NCBI RefSeq assembly: GCF_000002235.5
Contig: NW_022145613.1
Coordinates: 17,670,883 to 17,734,882, forward strand
Direction: 5' to 3'
Origin: Strongylocentrotus purpuratus
Lineage: Eukaryota; Echinodermata; Echinoidea; Camarodonta; Strongylocentrotidae
DNA: 64,000 nt
The notes beneath the pieces are model-generated. The model was given only the letters and a program-made list of their open reading frames with translations. It was not told where the DNA came from and did no database searches. The translations under genes and the position numbers were made by a program. Each line of letters opens with the position of its first letter. The first letter of the stretch is position 1. Below, piece after piece: positions 48,923 to 60,763 of the stretch.

Positions 48923-50049
48923 TATACGGGACTACACGAACATGGGGTGTAAAAATCCGTCCTGATTTTTTATGCTTTTACATTCCATATTTAGAATATT
49001 AACTTTGTTTTTCTGAGGTTCTTCCACACTTGCATAGTATCAATGATAACGCCCACATATTCTTTTTCACTTCTTCCCGGAACTCAACCTTCTCTTTAAG
49101 CTTCTAACAACCACTCCTGTGGACTTTTTATTATTTACGCAATTTCTCACTGTCTGCTGCATCTAGATCACTGGATCGAAGAAAGGTGACAATGTATAGC
49201 AAGAGTGAAGGATTAATCCTTTTTTTATACCAATGAGTATTGTGTCCAGTATATTGAGGGCGATTTTCCAGAATGAGATGGAATGTTCAATCTGAGGGCT
49301 TTTTGTGCTCTCTGAAAGGAGCACACAACAGTGCCATTTAAATTGAAATAGATGTATAAGAGTTTGTTTTATCGCTCACGACCGCTATCCAGTGGGCCAT
49401 TTGGCAAACCCCAGGACCCCATTAGCAAAGATAAGAGTGGTTCCGAAGACAACCCGCAGTTGTATGAATTTGTCCTTAGGAGAGAGGGCGATTGCAGTGT
49501 GCTTTGCGCACTTGTTGGCTTCGACCCCATAGGTTCGACCCCCTCTAAAGCTTTACCCTTTTCCTCTGAATGAAGTATACATTTTTGCTCCCTCGAAAAA
49601 ATTCAAGTTCATAATCTGGTAGTGTGAGACAAGTCGTATGACGATTGTCTCACTCCCCGTAGCAATTCATCCAAATAAGAAATCTACGTATGAGGCATTT
49701 TGGAAGTTTTAAGAAAATTCCATCAAATTAAAAAAAATGGATGTTTCTTTCAGGAAACGAGTGGATGCACTGATAGCTCTTTTTGTTTGTTAATGTCACG
49801 ATCCGCCTTGGATGAGATATAGACCTAAAACAAGCCTCATTTTCTTCAGTATTCAAATGTCATTACTATACAATTTAGGAGTAGATTATCGAAGTCTAAA
49901 ACGACGTTGAGTAATGCTTGAGTCGTGCCCGGCTTTTCAGCAATCATATTGTATATACAATGTAGTCAGGGGCGTCGCCAAAGGGGGGGTGTGGGGGTGC
50001 GACACCCCCCCCCCACCTGTCAGGATTTTGTCGGTAAAATTGCGCTGCC

Positions 50050-50460
50050 GTCGGGGAAAAGAGAAAAGGGGGGAAAGAGGGAAAAAAGAGAGGGAAAAAA
50101 AAGGAGGGAAAAAAAGAGAGGGAAAAAAAAGAGAGGGAAAAAAGAGAGGGAAAGGGAAAGAAAAGAAAAAAGAAAAGGAAAAGAAAAGAAAAAAAGAAAA
50201 GGAAAAGAAAAGAAAGAAAGGAAAAGAAAGGAAAGAAAGGAAAAGAAAGGAAAGAAAAGAGAAGAAAGAAAGAGAAAAAAGAAAAAGAGGGAGGAGAGGA
50301 AAGAAAGGAAAAGAAAGAAAAGAAAGAAAAGGAAAAAGAAGAAAAAAGAGTGAAAGGGAAACAAAAAATACGGGGGATGAAAGAGAGGAGAGAGAGGGGA
50401 GATAAGAGTCTGAGAGAGGAGGAGTGGGAGTAAAAGAGAGAAGGGGTTGTTGGGTGGAGT
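50050..50460. repeat. Homopurine GGAAAAGAAA tract inside the hAT-like element
   Basis: About 410 bp are almost purely A and G on the plus strand. Lys/Glu/Arg-rich (plus) and Phe/Leu/Ser-rich (minus) frames of up to 183 codons are artefacts. Such tracts can adopt triplex (H-DNA) structures. Confidence 0.95.
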
Positions 50461-50829
50461 CGTCTCGTCGAGGGAGCAAGCAAGACACGGGTAAATATGT
50501 TGCTGTGTCGTGTCAGCTGTGTCGGTATTCTTGCTCGATCCTCGTGTACTATATCAATGCAGAAGTTTAAAGTCGGTGAGATGTATATTGTTGGTCGGCC
50601 GACAAGTTTTTTTCCCTACGAACTGTGACTTCTTATCCGTTGTGACCATTTCGAGAGTGACTACAACTACAATACTTGTATTTTCTCGAAGTTTCACTTT
50701 CCTATAAGTTCAGCTAAAGAAATCAGAGGTTTAACATTTTCGGGGAAACTCAATTCAAACAAGGTTTAAGAATCAAAAACGGTACGACGAATCCTCTTCC
50801 TTTCTTTATACTGTGATGGAAGGCCAAAA

Positions 50830-52395
50830 ATTCCGCGCTTCGCGCGGAAGGTGAAACTTCATTTAGACGAGTCGAGAACGGTACAACGAAATCGTCTTCT
50901 ATCTCTAATAATTTAAGGAAACGTCAAAGCTTCCGCGCTTCGCGCGAAAGTGGGAAACTGAATTCAGACAAATAGGGCTTATTAAAAGTCGAAAACGGTA
51001 CAACGAATCGTGTTCTTTCTCTAATAATTTGAGGAAACGTCAAGGCTTTCGAGCTTCGCGCGAGAGGGGGAAACTAAATTCAGATGAAAAGGGCTTAATA
51101 AGATTCGAAAACGGTACGAGGAATCGTCTTCCTTTCTATATATTGTGATGAAACGCCAAAAATTCCGCGCTTCGCGCGGAAGGGGAAAAACTTCATTTAG
51201 ACGACTCGAGAACGGAACGACGAATCGTGTTCTTTCTCTTGTAAATTGAGGAAACGTCAAAGCTTTCGCGCTTCGCGCGAAAGGGGGAAACTGAATTCAG
51301 ATGAATAGGGCTTAATAAGATTAGAAAACGGTACGAGGAATCGTCTTTCTATCTCTATATTGTGATGAAACGCCAAAAATTCCGCGCTTCGCGCGGAAGG
51401 GGAAAACTTCATTTAGACGAGTCGAGAACGGTACAACGAATAGCCTTCTTTCTCTAATAATTTAAGGAAACGTCAAAGCGAGAGGGAGAAACTGAATTCA
51501 GACAAAATTAATAGGGCTTATTTAGAGTCGAAAACGGTACAACGTATCGTGTTTTTTCTCTAATAATTTGAGGAAACTTCAAAGTTTTCGCGCTTTGCGC
51601 GAGAGGGGGAAACTGAATTGAGATGAATAGGGCTTAATAAGAGTCGAAAACAGTACGATGAATCGTCTTCCTTTCTCTATATTGTGATGAAACGCAAAAA
51701 ATTCCGCGCTTAGCGCGGAAGGGGAAAACTTCATTTAGACAAGTCGAGAACGGTACAACGAATCGTCTTCTTTCTCTAATAATTTAAGGAAACGTCAAAG
51801 CTTCCGCGCTTCGCGCGAGAGGGGTAAACTGAATTCAGACAAAATTAATAGGGCTTATTCAGAGTCGAAAACGGTACAACGAATCGTGTTCTTTCTCTAA
51901 TAATTTAAGGAAACGTCAAAGCTTCCGCACTTCGCGCGAGAGGGGGAAACTGAATTCAGATGAATAGGCCTTATTAAGAGTCGAAAACGGTATGACGAAT
52001 CGTCTTCTTTCTCTAATAATTTAATGAAACGTTTAAACTTCCGCGCTTCGCGCGGGAGGGGGAAGCTTCATTCAGATAAGGATTAAGAGTCGAGAACAGT
52101 ACACCGAATCGTCTGCTTTTTCTCATAATTTAATGAAAGGTCAAAGCTTCCGCGCTTTGCACGGGAGGGGGGGGGGGGAACTGAATTCAGAAAAGGATAA
52201 ACAGTCGAGAACGGTAGAGCAAATCGTCTTCTTTTTTATAATAATTCAATGAAACGCCAAAGCTTTCGCGCGGGAGGGGGGGGGGAACTTCATTGAGCCA
52301 AGGATTATCAGTCGAAAACGGTATTATATTAATCGTCTTCTTTTCCTAATGATTTAAGGAAACGTCTTAGCTTCCGCGCTTCGCGCGGGAGGCCC
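50830..52395. repeat. Minisatellite of ~110-bp units with CGCGCTTCGCGCG hairpins
   Basis: About 15 units each combine GTCGAAAACGGTACAACGAA-like sequence, TCTTCTTTCTCTAATAATTT-like sequence, GAAACGTCAAAG and the hairpin TTCCGCGCTTCGCGCGGAAG. Hairpins begin near 50831, 50928, 51045, 51160, 51262, 51379, 51585, 51700, 51799, 51918, 52039, 52147 and 52367. Two unit types alternate irregularly (ATTCCGCGC with GCGGAAG, and CTTCCGCGC or CTTTCGCGC with GCGAGAG/GCGAAAG). Several units keep compensatory or near-compensatory stem changes. Confidence 0.93.
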
Positions 52396-52711
52396 ATCAC
52401 CCACACCCCCTTAATGAGCGCGCTTTTAAGTGATTCTCTTGCTCACTACCGCCCCTCCCTAAAATAAGATCCAGCTCCGCGCCTGCATTAAAATGTCTAG
52501 CTATGATGCTGACTAAATTGAAGAAATAATTCGTATATTTATGTCGTCGAGGAAAATGACCATTTTGCGCATATGCAAGTACAAGAGATAGTCCATAGGA
52601 AAAACAATTTAGCCTTCGGCCCCAGGTTTATAGGGTTGAATTTTTCGATATTGGACATTTAATTTTGTCGGTAATTGGTGGCTAGTTTTGTCGGTAATCG
52701 TAAGCCTCTAC

Positions 52712-52712
<1 letters not shown>

Positions 52713-52751
<39 letters not shown>
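52713..52751. repeat. C homopolymer (39 bases)
   Basis: An uninterrupted C run next to the right terminus of the hAT-like element. Its length is probably unreliable in the assembly. Confidence 0.95.
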
Positions 52752-55700
52752 ACTGAAAAAGGTCTAGCGACGCCCCTGAATGTAGTATACGATGACCATA
52801 CGAAGTTTAAGACGAATGGCATCCCACGTTTCGGACTATACATCCTTTATAGAGATCACATCTGGACCGTCAAATAAAAAGTATGAGAACCCCTTGACTA
52901 ATACATGATTTATACTGGAAATCTCGCTCAACAAACATAGCTTTTTTTGAGATTCCCATGTTCCCCTCTCAGTTGATTCAAGCAAAATAAAATATTTGTC
53001 TTATTCTCAAACTTAAATTTACTCTGTAAAGTTATTTTGTTTCGAAGATACATATCAATATTCGTTACTTGTGTAATTCATTTGTTCGATTATATATTGC
53101 ATGACTGTATAGTTTATATATGTTATTCTGATTTTGGATATTTGACTGGAAAAATGAATAAATAATTGTTTTCTTCTTCTGAGGTTCTTCCACACTTGCA
53201 TACTACAATGATAACGCCCACAAATTCTTTTTCATCTCTTCCCAGAACTCAATCTTTTTTTAAAGCTTCTAACAACGACTCCTGTGGACCTTTTTTTTAT
53301 TATTATTATTTACGCAATTTCTCGCTGTCTGCTGCATCTAGAACACTGGATCGAAGAAAGGTGACAATGTATAGCAAGAGTGAAGGATTAATCCTTTTTT
53401 TATACCAATGAGTATTGTGTCCAGTATTGAGGGCTTATTCTGATTTTCCAGAATGAGATGGAATGTTCAATCTGAGGGCTTTTTGTGTTCTTTGAAAGGA
53501 ACACACAACAGTGCCATTTAAATTGAAATAGATGTATAAGAGTTTGTTTAATCGCTCACGACCGCTATCCAGGGGGCCATTTGGCAAACCCCTGGACCCC
53601 ATTAGCAAAGATAAGAGTGGTTCCGAAGACAACCCGCAGTTGTATGAATTTGTCCTTATAGGAGAGAGGGCAATTGCAGTATGCTTTGCGCACTTGTTGG
53701 CTTCGACCCCATAGGTTCGAACCCCTCTATATAAAGCTTTAACCTTTTCCTCTGACTGATGAAGTATACATTTTTGCTCCCTCGAGACATTTAAAGTTTA
53801 ATGTACATAGTCTGGTAGTGTGAGACAAGTCGTATGACGATGGTCTCACTCCCCGTAGCAATTCATCCAAATAAGAAATCCACGTATGAGGCATTTTGGA
53901 AGTTTTTGGAAAATCCATCAAATTCCCCCCAAAATAAAAAGTTGGATGTTTCTTTCAGGAAACTCTATTTAAATTAGTGTCACAATTCTCCTTGGATCAG
54001 ATATAGACCCAAAAAAAGCCTCATTTTCTTTAGTATTCAAGTGTCATTACTGTACACTTTAGGAGTAGATTATCGAAGTCTGAAACAACATTGAGTAATG
54101 CTCGAGTCGTGCCCGGCTTTCCAGCAATCATATTGTACAATGTATTATGATTATGATCGACCATAAGAATTTTCAGGCGAATGGCATCCCACGTTACGGA
54201 CTATACATCCTTTATAGAGATCACATCTGGACCGTCAAATAAAAAGTATGAGAACCCCTTGACTAATACATGATTTATACTGGAAATCTCGCTCAACAAA
54301 CATAGCTTTTTTTGAGATTCCCATGTTCCCCTCTCAGTTGATTCAAGCAAAATAAAATATTTGTCTTATTCTCAAACCTAAATTTACTCTGTAAAGTTAT
54401 TTTGTTTCGAAGATACATATCAATATTCGTTACTTGTGTAATTCATTTGTTCGATTATATATTGCATGACTGTATAGTTTATATATGTTATTCTGATTTT
54501 GGATATTTGACTGGAAAAATGAATAAATAATTGTTTTCTTCTTCTGAGGTTCTTCCACACTTGCATACTACAATGATAACGCCCACAAATTCTTTTTCAT
54601 CTCTTCCCAGAACTCAATCTTTTTTTAAAGCTTCTAACAACGACTCCTGTGGACCTTTTTTTTATTATTATTATTTACGCAATTTCTCGCTGTCTGCTGC
54701 ATCTAGAACACTGGATCGAAGAAAGGTGACAATGTATAGCAAGAGTGAAGGATTAATCCTTTTTTTTATACCAATGAGTATTGTGTCCAGTATTGAGGGC
54801 TTATTCTGATTTTCCAGAATGAGATGGAATGTTCAATCTGAGGGCTTTTTGTGTTCTTTGAAAGGAACACACAACAGTGCCATTTAAATTGAAATAGATG
54901 TATAAGAGTTTGTTTAATCGCTCACGACCGCTATCCAGGGGGCCATTTGGCAAACCCCTGGACCCCATTAGCAAAGATAAGAGTGGTTCCGAAGACAACC
55001 CGCAGTTGTATGAATTTGTCCTTATAGGAGAGAGGGCGATTGCAGTATGCTTTGCGCACTTGTTGGCTTCGACCCCATAGGTTCAAACCCCTCTATATAA
55101 AGCTTTACCCTTTTCCTCTGACTGATGAAGTATACATTTTTGCTCCCTCGAGACATTTAAAGTTTAATGTACATAGTCTGGTTGTGTGAGACAAGTCGTA
55201 TGACGATGGTCTCACTCCCCGTAGCAATTCATCCAAATAAGAAATCCACGTATGAGGCATTTTGGAAGTTTTTGGAAAATCCATCAAATTCCCCCCAAAA
55301 TAAAAAGTTGGATATTTCTTTCAGGAAACTCTATTTAAATTAGTGTCACAATTCTCCTTGGATCAGATATAGACCTAAAAAAAAGCCTCATTTTCTTTAG
55401 TATTCAAGTGTCATTACTGTACACTTTAGGAGTAGATTATCGAAGTCTGAAACGACATTGAGTAATGCTCGAGTCGTGCCCGGCTTTCCAGCAATCACAT
55501 TGTACAATGTATTATAATTATGATCGACCATAAGAATTTTCAGGCGAATGGCATCCCACGTTACGGACTATACATCCTTTATAGAGATCACATCTGGACC
55601 GTCAAATAAAAAGTATGAGAACCCCTTGACTAATACATGATTTATACTGGAAATCTCGCTCAACAAACATAGCTTTTTTTGAGATTCCCATGTTCCCCTC

Positions 55701-58700
55701 TCAGTTGATTCAAGCAAAATAAAATATTTGTCTTATTCTCAAACTTAAATTTACTCTGTAAAGTTATTTTGTTTCGAAGATACATATCAATATTCGTTAC
55801 TTGTGTAATTCATTTGTTCGATTATATATTGCATGACTGTATAGTTTATATATGTTATTCTGATTTTGGATATTTGACTGGAAAAATGAATAAATAATTG
55901 TTTTCTTCTTCTGAGGTTCTTCCACACTTGCATACTACAATGATAACGCCCACAAATTCTTTTTCATCTCTTCCCAGAACTCAATCTTTTTTTAAAGCTT
56001 CTAACAACGACTCCTGTGGACCTTTTTTTAAATTATTATTATTTACGCAATTTCTCGCTGTCTGCTGCATCTAGAACACTGGATCGAAGAAAGGTGACAA
56101 TGTATAGCAAGAGTGAAGGATTAATCCTTTTTTTATACCAATGAGTATTGTGTCCAGTATTGAGGGCTTATTCTGATTTTCCAGAATGAGATGGAATGTT
56201 CAATCTGAGGGCTTTTTGTGCTCTTTGAAAGGAACACACAACAGTGCCATTTAAATTGAAATAGATGTATAAGAGTTTGTTTAATCGCTCACGACCGCTA
56301 TCCAGGGGGCCATTTGGCAAACCCCTGGACCCCATTAGCAAAGATAAGAGTGGTTCCGAAGACAACCCGCAGTTGTATGAATTTGTCCTTAGGAGAGAGG
56401 GCGCTTGCAGTGTGCTTTGCGCACTTGTTGGCTTCGACCCCATAGGTTCAAACCCCTCTATATAAAGCTTTACCCTTTTCCTCTGACTGATGAAGTATAC
56501 ATTTTTGCTCCCTCGAGACATTTTAAGTTTAATGTACATAGTCTGGTTGTGTGAGACAAGTCGTATGACGATGGTCTCACTCCCCGTAGCAATTCATCCA
56601 AATAAGAAATCCACGTATGAGGCATTTTGGAAGTTTTTGGAAAATCCATCAAATTCCCCCCAAAATAAAAAGTTGGATATTTCTTTCAGGAAACTCTATT
56701 TAAATTAGTGTCACAATTCTCCTTGGATCAGATATAGACCTAAAAAAAGCCTCATTTTCTTTAGTATTCAAGTGTCATTACTGTACACTTTAGGAGTAGA
56801 TTATCGAAGTCTGAAACGACATTGAGTAATGCTCGAGTCGTGCCCGGCTTTCCAGCAATCACATTGTACAATGTATTATAATTATGATCGACCATAAGAA
56901 TTTTCAGGCGAATGGCATCCCACGTTACGGACTATACATCCTTTATAGAGATCACATCTGGACCGTCAAATAAAAAGTATGAGAACCCCTTGACTAATAC
57001 ATGATTTATACTGGAAATCTCGCTCAACAAACATAGCTTTTTTTTAGATTCCCATGTTCCCCTCTCAGTTGATTCAAGCAAAATAAAATATTTGTCTTAT
57101 TCTCAAACTTAAATTTACTCTGTAAAGTTATTTTGTTTCGAAGATACATATCAATATTCGTTACTTGTGTAATTCATTTGTTCGATTATATATTGCATGA
57201 CTGTATAGTTTATATATGTTATTCTGATTTTGGATATTTGACTGGAAAAATGAATAAATAATTGTTTTCTTCTTCTGAGGTTCTTCCACACTTGCATACT
57301 ACAATGATAACGCCCACAAATTCTTTTTCATCTCTTCCCAGAACTCAATCTTTTTTTAAAGCTTCTAACAACGACTCCTGTGGACCTTTTTTTTAATTAT
57401 TATTATTTACGCAATTTCTCGCTGTCTGCTGCATCTAGAACACTGGATCGAAGAAAGGTGACAATGTATAGCAAGAGTGAAGGATTAATCCTTTTTTTAT
57501 ACCAATGAGTATTGTGTCCAGTATTGAGGGCTTATTCTGATTTTCCAGAATGAGATGGAATGTTCAATCTGAGGGCTTTTTGTGCTCTTTGAAAGGAACA
57601 CACAACAGTGCCATTTAAATTGAAATAGATGTATAAGAGTTTGTTTAATCGCTCACGACCACTATCCAGGGGGCCATTTGGCAAACCCCTGGACCCCATT
57701 AGCAAAGATAAGAGTGGTTCCGAAGACAACCCGCAGTAATTTGTATGAATTTGTCCTTATAGGAGAGAGGGCGATTGCAGTATGCTTTGCGCACTTGTTG
57801 GCTTCGACCCCATAGGTTCAAACCCCTCTATATAAAGCTTTACCCTTTTCCTCTGACTGATGAAGTATACATTTTTGCTCCCTCGAGACATTTAAAGTTT
57901 AATGTACATAGTCTGGTAGTGTGAGACAAGTCGTATGACGATGGTCTCACTCCCCGTAGCAATTCATCCAAATAAGAAATCCACGTATGAGGCATTTTGG
58001 AAGTTTTTGGAAAATCCATCAAATTCCCCCCAAAATAAAAAGTTGGATATTTCTTTCAGGAAACTCTATTTAAATTAGTGTCACAATTCTCCTTGGATCA
58101 GATATAGACCTAAAAAAAGCCTCATTTTCTTTAGTATTCAAGTGTCATTACTGTACACTTTAGGAGTAGATTATCGAAGTCTGAAACGACATTGAGTAAT
58201 GCTCGAGTCGTGCCCGGCTTTCCAGCAATCATATTGTACAATGTATTATAATTATGATCGACCATAAGAATTTTCAGGCGCATGGCATCCCACGTTACGG
58301 ACTATACATCCTTTATAGAGATCACATCTGGACCGTCAAATAAAAAGTATGAGAACCCCTTGACTAATACATGATTTATACTGGAAATCTCGCTCAACAA
58401 ACATAACTTTTTTTGAGATTCCCATGTTCCCCTCTCAGTTGATTCAAGCAAAATAAAATATTTGTCTTATTCTCAAACTTAAATTTACTCTGTAAAGTTA
58501 TTTTGTTTCGAAGATACATATCAATATTCGTTACTTGTGTAATTCATTTGTTCGATTATATATTGCATGACTGTATAGTTTATATATGTTATTCTGATTT
58601 TGGATATTTGACTGGAAAAATAAATAAATAATTGTTTTTTAATCTGAGGTTCTTTCACACTTGCATAGAAACAATGATAACGCGCACACATTCTTTTTCA

Positions 58701-58885
58701 CTTCTTCCTAGAACTCAATCTTATTTTTAAGCTTCTTACAATCACTCCTGTGGACTTTTTATTATTTACGCAATTTCTCGCCGTCTGCTGTATCTAGATC
58801 ACTGGATAAAAAAATAATTGACAAAACTCTAGGCCGTTAAGGTTAATGTACTTTTGTCAGTCTGGTGTTCATCTAGCCTCGGTAA

Positions 58886-59730
58886 AGCGTTGGTCACATC
58901 CCACCGTGCGTGTTTTACGTCCGTACGGTTTTTGGGGAGGCCACGGCCGCCACGTTTTTCTGAAAACGTAGGGAGGGAGTGGCAAAGGCAGGGAGGGAGT
59001 ACCGGCAACGCGCGTCACACGCACTGTGTAAGTACGAGGCCCGCACGCCACGCCTGGCCGTGAACGGTTGCGTGCATCGTACGTTGCGCACGTGGTAAGT
59101 GCGTTGTACGTGCTTACAACGTACGGTCTCCGTGCGGTTGCCACGTTATCGTACGGAGGCCGTACTTACAAGTGCTGCTCACGTACGGTATCCTTACACA
59201 CTCGTATGTTGTAAGTGCGTGCACGTGCGATGAACTCGGTGTTTATATAGGACGACATTCCGATGTTCTCCAGAAGTCCCAGCTGTTGCTGCCTCAAGAT
59301 GCCGCCCATTCCACCGAAGAGACTATATACTGCATAAATCAGTGCGAACAACGTGCGTTGTAAGTGCTTACTCGGTACGGTCCACGTGAGTTCTGCGTGC
59401 TCATCGGATCGCTGAACTGGGGAAGTGGCGAGTAAGCACGGACCACGCACTTATCACGTGCGCCTTTAAAAGACGCACGGAGTCAGTGCGTCGTGCGCTC
59501 GTTGGCAGTACCGGGCACGCACGTCACACGCACCGGGGTGAATCGGTAGCCCGAACGCAGCCCGAACGCAGCGAAAGTTCCTCGTGCACTAAAAGTGCTA
59601 CGGTGTGTCTGCGTGCTCCCAAATCCGTACGGAGGCGGTACTCATCACGTACGGATACTCAAATTTTGCCCACGTTTTTGCACGTAGACAGCACGCACTT
59701 GCAAGTACGGCGGGATGTGACCACCGCATA
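58886..59730. mobile_element. CpG-rich foldback element with GGTCACATCCC(A/G)CCGT ends
   Basis: The left end GTTGGTCACATCCCACCG is inverted at the right as CGGCGGGATGTGACCACC. Between them are many CGTACGG, ACGTGC, GTACGTG and CTTACAA words in both orientations, so much of the 845 bp can fold back. CpG is frequent here although scarce nearby. A non-repetitive core lies at about 59230-59340. Four or five short open frames on both strands are products of this composition. No transposase was found and the target duplication could not be fixed. Confidence 0.75.
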
Positions 59731-60620
59731 AGACTGGGGTATGATAGAGGCTTTTCGGGGAACACTTCAAAGAGATTCAACACAAAAGCGACAAAAAGAA
59801 TTGGCACGTAACTTATCCGTGCCTAGAAATCAATGATTATGTCATCTGAAAACCAGCTTCCAATATATATGAGGGCCTGATAGCGATATAGACTTACTTC
59901 ATGCACGTGGTAGCTGCCACTTTAAGACCTTTGTAGTGACATTCATGTGTCGATTGTATTTCGAAAAACTTTTAACCAGTATCAGAGCGTTACAACTAGC
60001 TGTTTGAAAGTAATATCAAAACTGCTGGCTTTTTCTAGTTGATCAAATCTACATCTCCTGCATTAGATACTTTTGTTGCGAAATACAAATGGGTAAGTTT
60101 GACTCAATTCTATTCAATTTAATATATATATATATTTATATACCTCACTTAAGAAATCCAGCCATCTGATTGGTCGAATTGCATTCATAAACTTCAACTG
60201 TTCCTGTAAAATTCCCGGTAACCATGCATAAAACATTTCAATATTTTTAATAACCATGGTTATTAAAAAAATAGGTCAGTCTCCATGGTTACCCCATAGG
60301 TTTACATGTTAAAAAATGGTTTGAGCGATGGAGGATACCATACGTGTGCGAAAAATTGGTCGGCAATTTCAATACAATTGAATCTCGATCGATCTTACCG
60401 ACAATTTTATCTTGCATTGTTGACATGAAGACGAAAATTAACTCTCAAAAACAAAAAAACAACATCTGCCGATAGATCTTGATCTAAGTTCGTGCCAATA
60501 TGCATTGCAAAAGTAAAAGAAGAGTCCGTATATGGAGCTTTTGCGAAGCATTCATCACACGCGAAGCCGGTTTCAATCCATTTTAATGTATATATAGTAC
60601 AAAACTGCCAAGCATTTTGA
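59731..60620. other. Non-coding DNA with a possible ATG-donor junction at 60089
   Basis: At 60089-60098 the plus strand reads ATGG then GTAAGT, an in-context start (ACAAATGG) immediately followed by a consensus splice donor. This would be a minimal first coding exon. Without the partner exon it is only a possibility. A perfect 26-bp palindrome lies at 60244-60269. Confidence 0.2.
60244..60269. repeat. Perfect 26-bp palindrome centred on CCATGG
   Basis: TTTTTAATAACCA is followed directly by TGGTTATTAAAAA. Confidence 0.95.
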
Positions 60621-60623
60621 TAG

Positions 60624-60705
60624 CGCGCGATGGCCGAGAGGTCTGAGGCGCTGACTGAAGATACAACACCTTTTGTACGCAAGAGTTCGAATCTCATCTT
60701 CGACC
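60624..60705 (+). tRNA. tRNA-like sequence (class II, Leu/Ser style), probably a pseudogene or SINE head
   Basis: A-box-like TGGCCGAGAGGTCTGAGGC forms a D-arm (GCC with GGC) and AGTTCGAATCT is a B-box/T-loop 52 bp later. Total length ~82 fits a long-variable-arm tRNA. The T-stem pairs four of five bases, but the acceptor arms (CGCGCGA and CTTCGAC) and the anticodon stem do not pair well. A functional tRNA is therefore unlikely. An A-rich tail (ACCAAAAATAAAAG) follows, as in retroposed tRNA-derived sequences. Confidence 0.45.
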
Positions 60706-60763
60706 AAAAATAAAAGTATTTTTTATTTTTTATTTTTTAGTCTATTTTTTTTCGGCATATAAA

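Larger units (their letters stand above)
49967..52778. mobile_element. hAT-like non-autonomous element, 2812 bp, in array unit 1
   Basis: The termini CAGGGGCGTCGC and GCGACGCCCCTG are exact inverted repeats of the hAT type. The 8-bp target AATGTAGT is duplicated on both sides (49959-49966 and 52779-52786), and joining the flanks restores an array unit. Both ends are followed inward by C-rich runs and TTTTGTCGGTAA-like words. The interior comprises a homopurine block (50050-50460), a short unique stretch (50470-50760) and a hairpin minisatellite (50830-52395). No transposase frame is visible, so movement would depend on a partner element. Another hAT-like right end (GATCCAGCTCCGCGCCTG at about 52469-52486) suggests a nested element. 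Confidence 0.92.
49015..58815. repeat. Tandem array of ~1366-bp units, split by a hAT-like insertion
   Basis: Unit starts (GAGGTTCTTCCACACTTGCA) lie at 49015, 53181, 54546, 55913, 57277 and 58646. The four full internal units are 1365, 1367, 1364 and 1369 bp and nearly identical. The first is divided into 49015-49966 and 52787-53180 by the 2812-bp insertion; its two parts sum to 1346 bp. The last is a diverged ~170-bp stub. Edge units are more diverged than internal ones, as expected from homogenisation by unequal crossing-over. Each unit holds a polymerase III B-box-like GGTTC(G/A)AACCCCTCTAT next to TATAAAGC. Conserved short frames on both strands (MYKSLFNRSRPLS on plus, MSSEPLLSLLMGS on minus) overlap each other and vary in length between units, so they are unlikely to be proteins. 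No rRNA, histone or snRNA was recognised. Confidence 0.93.

Noticed and set aside
49914-50488. Lys/Glu-rich 163-codon and Phe/Leu-rich 183-codon frames
   Set aside because: They are products of the homopurine tract within the hAT-like element.
53435-57729. Repeated 60-65-codon frames (MYKSLFNRSRPLS and MSSEPLLSLLMGS) as a conserved gene family
   Set aside because: Conservation reflects near-identity of the whole unit, the frames overlap on opposite strands, and their ends change with small indels between units.
58854-59811. Cluster of short open frames on both strands
   Set aside because: They arise from the CpG-rich foldback element, which has few stop codons.
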